Positions 1 to 6,897 of a DNA stretch of 9,492 bases are shown here, one piece after another (position 1 is the stretch's first letter; every line of letters begins with the position of its first letter). The notes under the pieces are model-generated. The model did not search any database. It saw only the letters and a list, made by a program, of their open reading frames with translations, and was not told where the DNA came from. The position numbers were made by a program, and so were the translations under genes. Origin of the DNA: Croceibacterium_A sp965977975 (lineage in GTDB: Bacteria > Pseudomonadota > Alphaproteobacteria > Sphingomonadales > Sphingomonadaceae); NCBI GenBank assembly GCA_965977975.1, contig CBHCZH010000140.1, forward strand, positions 1-9,492, read 5' to 3'.

Positions 1-86
1 AGCAGCCCGATCTCGTCGTAATGATGCAGCGTGCGCACCGAGACTCCCGAGAGCCTGGCGAGCTGCTTGACGGTGTAGTTGCCCAT
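1..86 (-). CDS. MerR-family transcriptional regulator, N-terminal fragment (cut by window edge)
   Basis: The minus strand reads an ATG at 86-84 followed by 28 more codons to the window edge. The residues (MGNYTVKQLARLSGVSVRTL, then HHYDEIGLL) are a MerR winged-helix DNA-binding domain: the first helix-turn-helix, then the conserved Y-D-E-x-G-L-L turn into the wing. A good Shine-Dalgarno (GGAAGGA, 94-100) lies 7 bases upstream and fixes the start. MerR regulators bind as dimers between widely spaced -35 and -10 elements and untwist the promoter when they sense a ligand, metal or stress. The HTH wording and operator resemble the TipAL/Mta/SkgA subgroup, whose effector domain would lie beyond the window, so the inducer cannot be named. 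Confidence 0.93.
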   Translation of the reverse strand, partial: MGNYTVKQLARLSGVSVRTLHHYDEIGL

Positions 87-110
87 GTCGTCGTCCTTCC
101 GCAGGACGAC

Positions 111-141
111 TCGATAGTCCCTCACGCCGCGTGAGGGTCAA
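111..141 (-). promoter_or_regulatory. MerR-type promoter with 19-bp spacer, driving the merR-like gene
   Basis: On the minus strand a perfect -35 start TTGACC (141-136) is followed after exactly 19 bases by TATCGA (116-111). The spacer is too long for normal sigma-70 recognition and is the hallmark of MerR-controlled promoters, where the regulator twists the DNA to realign the two hexamers. The predicted transcription start is about 7 bases beyond 111, leaving a short leader before the ATG at 86. The position implies that the regulator controls its own gene. Confidence 0.85.
119..137. repeat. Perfect 9+1+9 inverted repeat, MerR-family operator
   Basis: The arms CCCTCACGC and GCGTGAGGG are exact reverse complements around a single base at 128. 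The repeat fills the promoter spacer and touches the -35 element, as expected for a dimeric MerR regulator. The CTCACG...CGTGAG core resembles the operator known for TipAL-type regulators. Confidence 0.85.
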
Positions 142-161
142 GCGGGAATGCAAGCAGTGCT

Positions 162-189
162 TTGCCTCTCGCGACCTTGGCCGTAGATT
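162..189 (+). promoter_or_regulatory. Candidate sigma-70 promoter for the small membrane protein gene
   Basis: TTGCCT at 162-167 and TAGATT at 184-189 are separated by 16 bases, placing a start site near 196, about 23 bases before the ATG at 219. The match is moderate. It is independent of the MerR palindrome, which lies about 25 bases further upstream, so regulation of this gene by the MerR protein is not implied. Confidence 0.35.
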
Positions 190-218
190 GCGGTATCCGG
201 GAACAGGGGCGAGCCGTC

Positions 219-794
219 ATGGGGACCTTCGACGCGGCAAAAGTGATCGAGGCTGCCGCGACCAGCAATCTCGGCGTCGTCTCGCTGATCGTGCTGGTGC
301 TCGCCTTCCTCGCCTGGCGCCTGTTCCAGCGCTCGAACGACAGGGTGAAGCTCGTCGCATTCGCGATGATGTTCCTGGGAGCAGCCGGGTTCGTCAGCGC
401 GGCGATGCTCGCGGGTGACGGTGGGGCGGGGGTGGGCACGCCTGTCGTGCAGCCCAAGCAAGCCGCCTCTTCGGCCTCAGGGTCGCCGGGTGCAGGCGTG
501 ACGGTGGGTGCCGCGGAGCCGATCGACATTGCCGGCGAATGGCGCGACGGCGACGGTTATCGTTTCACGATTGCCCAGAGCGGCGGGGCGTTCACCTACC
601 GGGCCTACCTCGACGATGCACTCGTCGGCACGGGCGCCGGCACGATCGCTGGCACGCGCTTGACTTATCGCTTCATCGACAACGAGGATCGCAGCGAGGG
701 CGATTGCGAAGCCGACGTTGCCGCCGACCGCCGGACCATACGCGGGACGTGCCGCGACGGCGCCGACAGCTGGAACTTCGCCATCGAGCGCTGA
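219..794 (+). CDS. Small membrane protein of unknown function: two TM helices plus a C-terminal beta-type domain
   Basis: I do not recognise a named family. The 191-residue protein has two hydrophobic helices, about residues 17-36 and 44-64. The loop between them carries the basic residues R34, R38, R42 and K44, so it is probably cytoplasmic, with both ends outside in the periplasm. A Gly/Ala/Ser/Pro-rich linker (65-100) leads to a compact domain (101-190) rich in alternating hydrophobic residues and turns, with motifs GEWRDGDGYRFTI and a final WNFAIER. This resembles a small beta-barrel, and C163 and C178 could form a disulfide. I chose ATG 219 because AGGGG (205-209) sits 9 bases upstream. 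A TTG at 162 would add 19 residues but lacks a ribosome site and overlaps the candidate promoter. The gene ends 3 bases from the gyrA stop on the other strand. Confidence 0.8.
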   Translation: MGTFDAAKVIEAAATSNLGVVSLIVLVLAFLAWRLFQRSNDRVKLVAFAMMFLGAAGFVSAAMLAGDGGAGVGTPVVQPKQAASSASGSPGAGVTVGAAEPIDIAGEWRDGDGYRFTIAQSGGAFTYRAYLDDALVGTGAGTIAGTRLTYRFIDNEDRSEGDCEADVAADRRTIRGTCRDGADSWNFAIER

Positions 795-797
795 GCC

Positions 798-3584
798 CTA
801 GGCCTCGTCCGCCCCGCCTTCGTCGCGGTCGGGAGTCGCCTCGGGACGTGTCTCGGCGCTGCCGCGAGCGAGCATTTCTTCGGCCACCGCTTCCTCGGCC
901 GCATTTTCGGGCTCTTCCTGCTCGTCGAGACGCACGGCGCTGACGATGTGCTCGCCTTCCGCGACGTTGAACAGCCGCACGCCGGCCGAGCCGCGGCCGA
1001 TCACGCGCAGCGAGTCGAGCCCGATCCGGATCAGCTTGGCCTGGTCGGTCACCAGCATCAGCTGGTCGGCCTTGGTCGCGGTGAAGCTCGCCACCACCGG
1101 GCCGTTGCGGGCGATGTTGTCGATATTGGTGATGCCCTGGCCACCGCGGCCGGTGCGCCGGTACTCGTAAGCTGAGCTGAGCTTGCCGTAGCCGTTGGCG
1201 CAGACGGTGAGAATGAATTGCTCCTTCTCTGTCAGCTCGGCAAAGCGTTCGGGCGACATGTTCGGCTCGCCTTCCTTCTCCGCCTTCCAGGGGGCGAAGC
1301 GCAGATAGTCGTCGCGCTCCTCCTGATCCTTGACGCCGACGCGATGCAGGATTGACAGCGACACGACCTCGTCACCGTCGCGTAGCCGCATGCCGCGCAC
1401 GCCGGTCGAGGTGCGGCTGACGAACTCGCGTACATCCTCGCCGTCGAAACGGATGGCCTTGCCGTCGCGGCTCGCCAGCAGCACGTCGTCGCCGCCTTCG
1501 AGCAGCGCGACGCCGATCAGGCGGTCCTCGCTGCCTTGCTCGAAGCGCATCGCGTATTTGCCGTTCGATGGGATGTTGGCGAACGCGTCCATCGAGTTGC
1601 GGCGGACGTTGCCCCGAGCGGTGGCGAACACGACGTTGAGCGCGCCCCAGCTGTCCTCGTCCTCGGGCAGCGGCAGCACGGTGGCGATCGTCTCGCCCTG
1701 GTCGAGCGCAGGTAGCAGGTTGACGATCGGCCGGCCGCGCGTCGCCGGGCCGCCTTCGGGCAGCTTCCAGACCTTGAGGCGGTAGACTTTGCCCGCGGTC
1801 GAGAAGAACAGCACCGGGTTGTGCGTCGAGGTGACGAACATCTCCATCACCGCGTCCTCGTCCTTGGTCGCCATGCCGGCGCGGCCTTTGCCGCCGCGGT
1901 TCTGGGCGCGGAAGGTCGAAAGCGGAGTGCGCTTGATGTAGCCATCGAGCGTGACCGTCACGACCATCTCGTCGCGCTCGATCAGGTCCTCGTCCTCGAT
2001 CCCGTCCCAGGCAGGCGCGATCTCGCTGACGCGCGGGGTGGCGTAGAGCGTTTTGATCTCGACCAGCTCTTCGCGCATCACTTCGTAAAGGCGCGCGCGG
2101 CTGCCGAGGATCGCGAGGTACTCCTCGATCTTGACCGCCAGCTCTTTCAGCTCGTCACCGATTTCGTCGCGGCCGAGCGCGGTCAAGCGGTGGAGCCGCA
2201 GATCGAGGATAGCCTTCACCTGAGTTTCCGACAGGCGATAGTTGCCCTCGGACGCGCCGAGGTCGGGCTCGACCGCTTCGACCAGCGTCAGGTAAGGCGC
2301 GATTTCGGCGGTCGGCCATTCCTTGCCGAGCAGCTTGGCGCGGGCCTCGGCCGGATTCGACGAGCCGCGGATCATCGCCACGACCTCGTCGAGGTGCGAA
2401 ACCGCGACCACCAGGCCGAGCAGGATATGCGCCCGGTCGCGCGCCTTGTTCAGCTCGAACTTGGTCCGCCGCGTGATGACCTGTTCGCGGAACTGGATGA
2501 AGGCTTGGATGATGTCGCGCAGGCCCAGCGTCTCGGGCCGGCCGCCCCGGATCGCCAGCATGTTCGCGGGGAAGCTCGCCTGCGCCGGAGTGTGGCGCCA
2601 GAGCTGGTTGAGCACGACTTCGGCCGTCGCGTCGCGCTTGAGGTCGATGACCACACGCACGCCGGTACGGCTCGATTCGTCGCGGATGTCGGAGATACCC
2701 TCGATCCGCTTATCCTTGGCGGCCTCGGCGATCTTCTCGACCAGGCCGGCCTTGCCGACCTGATAGGGGATGCTGGTCAGCACGATCGATTGCCGGTCGC
2801 CGCGGCCTTCCTCGATCTCGTGGCGGCAGCGCATCAGGATCGAACCGCGCCCGGTGGTATAGGCGGCGCGGCTGCCGGCGCTGCCGAGGATCAGCGGCGC
2901 GGTCGGGAAATCGGGGCCGGGGATGAACTCGGTAAGCTCTTCCGAAGTGATCGCCGGCTTGTCGAGGAACGCCAGACAGCCGTCAATCACTTCACCGAGG
3001 TTGTGCGGCGGAATGTTGGTCGCCATGCCGACCGCGATGCCGCCGGCGCCGTTGACCAGGAGATTGGGGAAACGGGCAGGGAGGACAGCGGGCTCCTGCC
3101 GGCTGCCGTCGTAGTTGTCGACGAAATCGACCGTGTCCTTGTCGATGTCCTCGAGCAGCAGCATCGCCGGCTTGGCGAGGCGCGCCTCGGTGTAACGCTC
3201 GGCAGCCGGCGGATCGGGGTCCATCGAGCCGAAGTTGCCCTGGCCGTCGATCAGCGGCACGCGCATCGACCACGGCTGCGCCATGCGCGCGAGCGCATCG
3301 TAGATCGCCTGGTTGCCGTGCGGGTGATAGTTGCCCATCGTGTCGCCGGTGATCTTGGCGCTCTTGCGATAGGGCCGGCCGGGGACGAAGCCGCCTTCCT
3401 GGCACGCCCACAGGATGCGGCGATGGACCGGCTTCAGGCCGTCGCGCACGTCAGGCAGCGCGCGGCTCACGATCACGCTCATCGCGTAATCGAGGTACGA
3501 TGTCTTCATCTCATCGACGATGTCGATGCGTTCGAACTCGCCGGGGGTGGCGGGCGGCTCAAGGGTATCGGTAGTGTCGTTCAC
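798..3584 (-). CDS. gyrA: DNA gyrase subunit A
   Basis: GyrA is the DNA-cleaving subunit of gyrase, which with GyrB introduces negative supercoils using ATP. The 928-residue protein is complete. The breakage-reunion domain (about 20-520) holds SYLDYAMSVIVSRALPDVRD at its start, the HPHG segment (87-90) and catalytic R130-Y131, equivalent to E. coli R121-Y122. The C-terminal DNA-wrapping domain (about 535-885) carries a GyrA box, QNRGGKG at 561-567, which separates it from ParC; the consensus second residue is Arg or Lys, here Asn. An extra segment at about 747-787 and an acidic tail (887-928) make it longer than the 875-residue E. coli protein. At the quinolone-contact positions it has N91 and Q92 (E. 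coli D82, S83), while D96 (E. coli D87) is kept. The start is GTG at 3584: the frame has a stop upstream and no other start between. The ribosome site is weak. Confidence 0.98.
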   Translation of the reverse strand: MNDTTDTLEPPATPGEFERIDIVDEMKTSYLDYAMSVIVSRALPDVRDGLKPVHRRILWACQEGGFVPGRPYRKSAKITGDTMGNYHPHGNQAIYDALARMAQPWSMRVPLIDGQGNFGSMDPDPPAAERYTEARLAKPAMLLLEDIDKDTVDFVDNYDGSRQEPAVLPARFPNLLVNGAGGIAVGMATNIPPHNLGEVIDGCLAFLDKPAITSEELTEFIPGPDFPTAPLILGSAGSRAAYTTGRGSILMRCRHEIEEGRGDRQSIVLTSIPYQVGKAGLVEKIAEAAKDKRIEGISDIRDESSRTGVRVVIDLKRDATAEVVLNQLWRHTPAQASFPANMLAIRGGRPETLGLRDIIQAFIQFREQVITRRTKFELNKARDRAHILLGLVVAVSHLDEVVAMIRGSSNPAEARAKLLGKEWPTAEIAPYLTLVEAVEPDLGASEGNYRLSETQVKAILDLRLHRLTALGRDEIGDELKELAVKIEEYLAILGSRARLYEVMREELVEIKTLYATPRVSEIAPAWDGIEDEDLIERDEMVVTVTLDGYIKRTPLSTFRAQNRGGKGRAGMATKDEDAVMEMFVTSTHNPVLFFSTAGKVYRLKVWKLPEGGPATRGRPIVNLLPALDQGETIATVLPLPEDEDSWGALNVVFATARGNVRRNSMDAFANIPSNGKYAMRFEQGSEDRLIGVALLEGGDDVLLASRDGKAIRFDGEDVREFVSRTSTGVRGMRLRDGDEVVSLSILHRVGVKDQEERDDYLRFAPWKAEKEGEPNMSPERFAELTEKEQFILTVCANGYGKLSSAYEYRRTGRGGQGITNIDNIARNGPVVASFTATKADQLMLVTDQAKLIRIGLDSLRVIGRGSAGVRLFNVAEGEHIVSAVRLDEQEEPENAAEEAVAEEMLARGSAETRPEATPDRDEGGADEA

Positions 3585-3883
3585 CTGCGCGGTTAACCCG
3601 TCTCGTTGTCGTTTCGTCTTGTCGCAAAGGCCCTAGGCCATCGGCCCAAAGCAAGCCAGCGGACGGCGCGGAACGAGGGGGGTGGATCGCCCCTTTTTCC
3701 ACATTTGCCGAACTCTCGCGCCGGGCGCGGCTGAACGGCAAGCCTTGGCTTGGTTAAATGGGCATTCAGCCCCGGGAATCTAGGTGCGGAATTGCAATTG
3801 CCGGTCTTTCTCGGCAGTAGGCCGCCGATTTGATATATGGCCCGATATCGAGGCCGTCGCCACTCACCAGGAGACACCTGAGA
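3585..3883. other. Divergent intergenic region between gyrA and the TPR-like gene
   Basis: No gene is supported in these 299 bases. The region should hold both promoters. The most AT-rich part on the plus-strand side is around 3830-3839 (TTGATATATG), a possible -10 region for the TPR-like gene, but I see no convincing -35 at the right distance. A perfect 10-base palindrome, AATTGCAATT, lies at 3790-3799, and an A/T-rich patch (CCCTTTTTCC) is near 3692. No clear gyrA promoter is recognisable by eye. A Shine-Dalgarno for the plus-strand gene, AGGAGA, is at 3869-3874. Confidence 0.5.
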
Positions 3884-5161
3884 ATGCTTCGTATGTCCTT
3901 TGCCACGCGCGCGAAGAGCCGCGCTGGAATCGGCTCTAGATTCGCCCTGGCGCTCGCCCTGGCGGGTGGTGTGACGGCCGGCAGCCTCGCGCTGACCGCT
4001 CCGGCATATGCCCAGGCGCAGCCGCAATTCAAGGCGAGCCGCGAGTTCGGCCGGGTCTACCAGCCGCTCGCAACCATCGCGAACGATGCCGCAGGTAATC
4101 ACGCGGCAGCGCGCGCTCAGCTGCCCGCGGTGGTGGCTGCGATCCAGAACGACGACGACCGCTATCTCGCCGGCAATCTCCACTTCATGCTCGGCGTGAA
4201 GCTCAGCGATCAGGCGCTGCAGAAGCAGGGTATGGAGTTGATGCTGACGAGCGGCAAGGCGGCCCCTGCCGCGGCCGCCGAAATGAACTACTACCTCGGC
4301 GAATGGGCTTACGATGCGCAGGAGTGGGCGCGCGCGCGCCAGTACCTGCAGGCCGCTCGCGCGGCGGGTTACACCCAGGGGAACGCCGAAGGGTTGACTG
4401 TGGAAGCCTACTTCAAAGAGGGGCAAGTCCAGCAGGGCATGGCGTATCTCGAAGGCCTGATCGAGCAACGCCGCACGGCAGGCCAGCAGGCACCCGAAGC
4501 ATGGCTGCGCCGCGCGCTGGCCGTCGCTTATGAGGCACGCGACGCGGGGCAGGCCGGCAAGTGGTCCGCGCTGCTCGCGGGCGAGTATCCCACCGTCGAT
4601 AACTGGCGCCGCGCCTGGCAGGTGGTGGAGCAGCTCCAAGCTCCCGCACCCGATGCCAGGCTCGATCTGCTCCGTCTCATGGCGCTGACCAACTCGCTGA
4701 ACGATCGCGCAAGCTTCGTCCGGTACCTCGAAGCGATCGATCCGCGGATCATGGCGACCGAGGCGGGCAGGGTTCTCGCCGCCGCCAGGACTGCGGGGGC
4801 GTTCAGCGAGGCGGACCCCGACTACGGCCGGATCAAGACTATCGTCGACGAGCGCGCGCCCGGCGAGCCGGCGGAAGCTGCCAACTACGCCCGCGAAGCG
4901 GCTGCCGCTTCCACGGCCCGGCCGGCGCAAAACGCCGGCGATCTCTACCTGGCGCTCGAGGATTTCGCGAACGCAGAGGCGATGTTCCAGCTGGCCTTGA
5001 CGAAGAGCGGTGTCGACCGCGATGCCGTGCTTACCCGCCTCGGGATCGCCCAGACGCAGCAGGGCAAGTATGCCGAGGCGAAAGCGACCTTTGCTCAAGT
5101 ATCGGGTGCGCGCGCTTCGATAGCGCAGCTGTGGACCGCCTACGTCGACAGCAAGGCGTAA
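3884..5161 (+). CDS. Exported alpha-helical (TPR-like) repeat protein, function unknown
   Basis: The 425-residue protein begins with a basic n-region (R3, R9, K11, R13, R19), a hydrophobic core at about 20-38 and an AYA cleavage site near residue 43, a typical Sec signal peptide. It is therefore probably periplasmic. The mature part is Ala-, Leu- and Gln-rich helix throughout, with helix-turn-helix pairs of TPR type. The clearest are near the C-terminus: residues about 350-374 (NAGDLYLALEDFANAEAMFQ and following) and about 381-405 (VLTRLGIAQTQQGKYAEAKA). TPR scaffolds usually bind other proteins or peptides; no enzyme motif is visible and the partner is unknown. I chose ATG 3884 because AGGAGA ends 9 bases upstream and the signal peptide then starts correctly. 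An upstream TTG at 3830 would add 18 residues before it. The gene is divergent from gyrA and convergent with ychF. Confidence 0.85.
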   Translation: MLRMSFATRAKSRAGIGSRFALALALAGGVTAGSLALTAPAYAQAQPQFKASREFGRVYQPLATIANDAAGNHAAARAQLPAVVAAIQNDDDRYLAGNLHFMLGVKLSDQALQKQGMELMLTSGKAAPAAAAEMNYYLGEWAYDAQEWARARQYLQAARAAGYTQGNAEGLTVEAYFKEGQVQQGMAYLEGLIEQRRTAGQQAPEAWLRRALAVAYEARDAGQAGKWSALLAGEYPTVDNWRRAWQVVEQLQAPAPDARLDLLRLMALTNSLNDRASFVRYLEAIDPRIMATEAGRVLAAARTAGAFSEADPDYGRIKTIVDERAPGEPAEAANYAREAAAASTARPAQNAGDLYLALEDFANAEAMFQLALTKSGVDRDAVLTRLGIAQTQQGKYAEAKATFAQVSGARASIAQLWTAYVDSKA

Positions 5162-5171
5162 TGCCCAAGGC

Positions 5172-5197
5172 GCCATCCCGGCGAAAGCCGGGATGGC
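5172..5197. terminator. Perfect 11-bp hairpin with GAAA loop between convergent genes; likely bidirectional terminator or dispersed repeat copy
   Basis: The arms 5172-5182 (GCCATCCCGGC) and 5187-5197 are exact reverse complements around a GAAA tetraloop. The hairpin starts 10 bases after the TPR-like stop and lies 15 bases beyond the ychF stop on the other strand, so it could end transcripts from both sides. No run of T follows on either strand, which is weak for a classical intrinsic terminator. The core CATCCCGGCGAAAGCCGGGATG resembles a palindrome I recall as frequent in intergenic regions of sphingomonads and related bacteria; that is memory, not a search. Confidence 0.7.
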
Positions 5198-5212
5198 AGC
5201 CGTTCGGGGCCG

Positions 5213-6313
5213 TCAGACGTTGAACTTGAACAGCATCACGTCGCCGTCCTGGACAAGGTATTCCTTACCCTCCTGACGCAGCTTGCCGGCCTCGCGCGCG
5301 CCGGTCTCGCCGCCGAGCTCGACGTAGTCGTCAAAGGCGATCGTCTCGGCGCGGATGAAGCCTTTCTCGAAATCGGAATGGATCTCGCCCGCGGCCTGCG
5401 GCGCCTTGGCGCCGGTGTGGAAGGTCCACGCGCGCGCCTCCTTCGGCCCGACCGTGAAGAAGGTCTTGAGGCCGAGCAGCTCGTATCCGGCGCGGATTAC
5501 CCGCGCGAGGCCGGTCTCCTCCAGGCCCAGTTCCTTCAGATACTCGGCACGCTCGTCCGGCTCCATGGCCACCAGCTCGGCCTCGATCGCGGCCGAGACG
5601 ACGACCGCCTGCGCGCCTTCGGCCTTGGCCTTCTCGAACACCCTGGCCGACAGCGCGTTGCCCTTCGCGGCGTCCTCCTCGGAGACATTGCAGACATAGA
5701 GCACCGGCTTGGCGGTCAGCAGCTGGGCCTGCGCGAAGACGCGCGCCTCGTCGTCGCCGTTGGGCTCGGTCAGCCGCGCCGGCTTGCCTTCGCGCAGCAG
5801 CTCGAGCGCCTGGCCGAGCACACTCGCGGCGATCTTCGATTCCTTGTCGCCGCCCGTTGCGCGCTTCTGCGCCGCAGGGACGCGCTTCTCGAGGCTGTCG
5901 AGATCGGCCAGCATCAGTTCGGTCTCGACCACTTCTGCATCGGCGATCGGATCGACCCGGTTGTGCACGTGCTGGACGTCGTCGTCCTCGAAGCAGCGCA
6001 GCACGTGAACGATCGCATCGACCTCGCGGATGTTGCCGAGGAATTGGTTGCCGAGCCCTTCGCCTTTGCTCGCCCCTTTCACCAGGCCGGCGATGTCGAC
6101 GAACCCTAGCTGCGTCGGGATGATCTTGGCGCTGCCGCCGATCGCGGCGAGCTTGTCGAGCCGCTCGTCGGGCACCGCGACCTGGCCGACGTTGGGCTCG
6201 ATCGTGCAGAACGGATAGTTCGCCGCCTGCGCGGCCTGCGTCTCGGTCAAGGCATTGAACAGGGTCGACTTGCCGACGTTCGGCAGCCCGACGATCCCGC
6301 AGCGGAATCCCAT
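5213..6313 (-). CDS. ychF: YchF/Ola1-family P-loop NTPase, ribosome-associated
   Basis: YchF is an Obg-related NTPase that prefers ATP over GTP, binds ribosomes and is linked to translation and oxidative-stress control. The 366-residue length is standard. Visible motifs are the Walker A GLPNVGKST (9-17), the switch region DIAGLVKGASKGEGLGNQFL (73-92), and N209-V-S-E212, the altered G4 motif (NxxE in place of NKxD) that explains the ATP preference. A TGS domain occupies about 284-366 and ends in the typical QDGDVMLFKFNV. The start ATG at 6313 has GGAG (6320-6323) 6 bases upstream. It is the last gene of the minus-strand cluster, 47 bases after the FlaR-like gene, and converges on the exported TPR-like gene. 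Confidence 0.97.
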   Translation of the reverse strand: MGFRCGIVGLPNVGKSTLFNALTETQAAQAANYPFCTIEPNVGQVAVPDERLDKLAAIGGSAKIIPTQLGFVDIAGLVKGASKGEGLGNQFLGNIREVDAIVHVLRCFEDDDVQHVHNRVDPIADAEVVETELMLADLDSLEKRVPAAQKRATGGDKESKIAASVLGQALELLREGKPARLTEPNGDDEARVFAQAQLLTAKPVLYVCNVSEEDAAKGNALSARVFEKAKAEGAQAVVVSAAIEAELVAMEPDERAEYLKELGLEETGLARVIRAGYELLGLKTFFTVGPKEARAWTFHTGAKAPQAAGEIHSDFEKGFIRAETIAFDDYVELGGETGAREAGKLRQEGKEYLVQDGDVMLFKFNV

Positions 6314-6360
6314 GTCTCACTCCAGTTCGGTGGAGCGCCGCCGCTAGCGGGCGCGAGCCG

Positions 6361-6861
6361 CTAACGCAACGACTGCAGCCACGACTCGAGCTCGTGCGGG
6401 CGCCGAAAGCGCAGCACTTTCGCCTCGTGTCCCACGAGCTTCTCCTCGGTACGCACGCGCGGGCCGCGGTTCCAGTTGAGGATGTAGAGGAAGAACTCCA
6501 GGCTGAACCGTTCGGGGCAGTCCTCCGCCATGTCCGGTCGGACCTTGCCACGGAGGCGGAGCACTCGCTTCAGCGCGCGCCACAGGCACAGGCGAATCGG
6601 GTAGTCCAGGTAGATGATGGTATCGGCGCGCTCGATCCTCGCGGCCATGGTGCCGCCGTAGTTGCCGTCGATCACCCAACGCTGCTGTGCAAGGATCGGC
6701 GCCAGCGCGGCTTCGAGCTCCTCCCGCGAGGATTCGATCCACCCCGCGCGCCAATGCAGCCGGTCAAGATGGTGGAGCGGCAGGCCCAGCACTTCAGCCA
6801 ATCTGAACGAGGCGGTGGACTTGCCGGCGCCGCACGGACCGATGATGATGACGCGTTGCAT
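6361..6861 (-). CDS. FlaR-like P-loop nucleotide kinase/ATPase ("topology modulation" family)
   Basis: The 166-residue protein is a small P-loop NTPase of adenylate-kinase type. It has Walker A GPCGAGKST (8-16), an LD-x3-W segment (HLDRLHW, 31-37), the DGNY motif (65-68), the strand IIYLDYP (82-88), and a basic helix (R90 to R103) that may act as the lid. This pattern matches proteins annotated as AAA family or FlaR, once named for an effect on DNA topology. The true substrate of the family is not established, and a small-molecule kinase role is as likely as any effect on DNA. The ATG at 6861 has only a weak, distant AGG upstream. It lies 36 bases downstream of the mgtE-like gene and 47 bases upstream of ychF, so co-transcription is likely. 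Confidence 0.8.
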   Translation of the reverse strand: MQRVIIIGPCGAGKSTASFRLAEVLGLPLHHLDRLHWRAGWIESSREELEAALAPILAQQRWVIDGNYGGTMAARIERADTIIYLDYPIRLCLWRALKRVLRLRGKVRPDMAEDCPERFSLEFFLYILNWNRGPRVRTEEKLVGHEAKVLRFRRPHELESWLQSLR

Positions 6862-6897
6862 CGAGGGCGGCGGCCTACCTGCGCCGCAGCGTCGTGG

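Noticed and set aside
162..218. Upstream TTG start for the small membrane protein
   Set aside because: It has no Shine-Dalgarno, overlaps the best promoter candidate and adds a poorly structured 19-residue extension. ATG 219 has AGGGG at the right distance.
798..3584. Topoisomerase IV subunit ParC as an alternative to GyrA
   Set aside because: The GyrA box QNRGGKG is present at 561-567 and the C-terminal domain is full length with an acidic tail, which favours gyrase.
1821..3596. A 591-codon open frame on the plus strand opposite gyrA
   Set aside because: It is a shadow of gyrA codon bias, with the same Arg/His/Asp-rich composition and no recognisable domain.
3790..3799. Palindrome AATTGCAATT in the gyrA-TPR intergenic region as an operator
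   Set aside because: It is short, AT-only apart from the centre, and has no matching neighbour or promoter element at a suitable distance.
3593..5176. A 527-codon open frame on the minus strand opposite the TPR-like gene
   Set aside because: The plus-strand gene has a ribosome site, signal peptide and helical repeats. The minus frame has no such support and includes the non-coding divergent region.
6341..6350. Palindrome CCGCTAGCGG between the FlaR-like gene and ychF as a terminator
   Set aside because: The stem is short, the perfect palindrome leaves little loop, and no T-run follows on the minus strand.
5331..6551. A 406-codon minus-strand frame overlapping ychF and the FlaR-like gene
   Set aside because: It is in a different frame from two well-supported genes and is almost entirely Arg/Ala/Gly-rich, typical of an off-frame reading.
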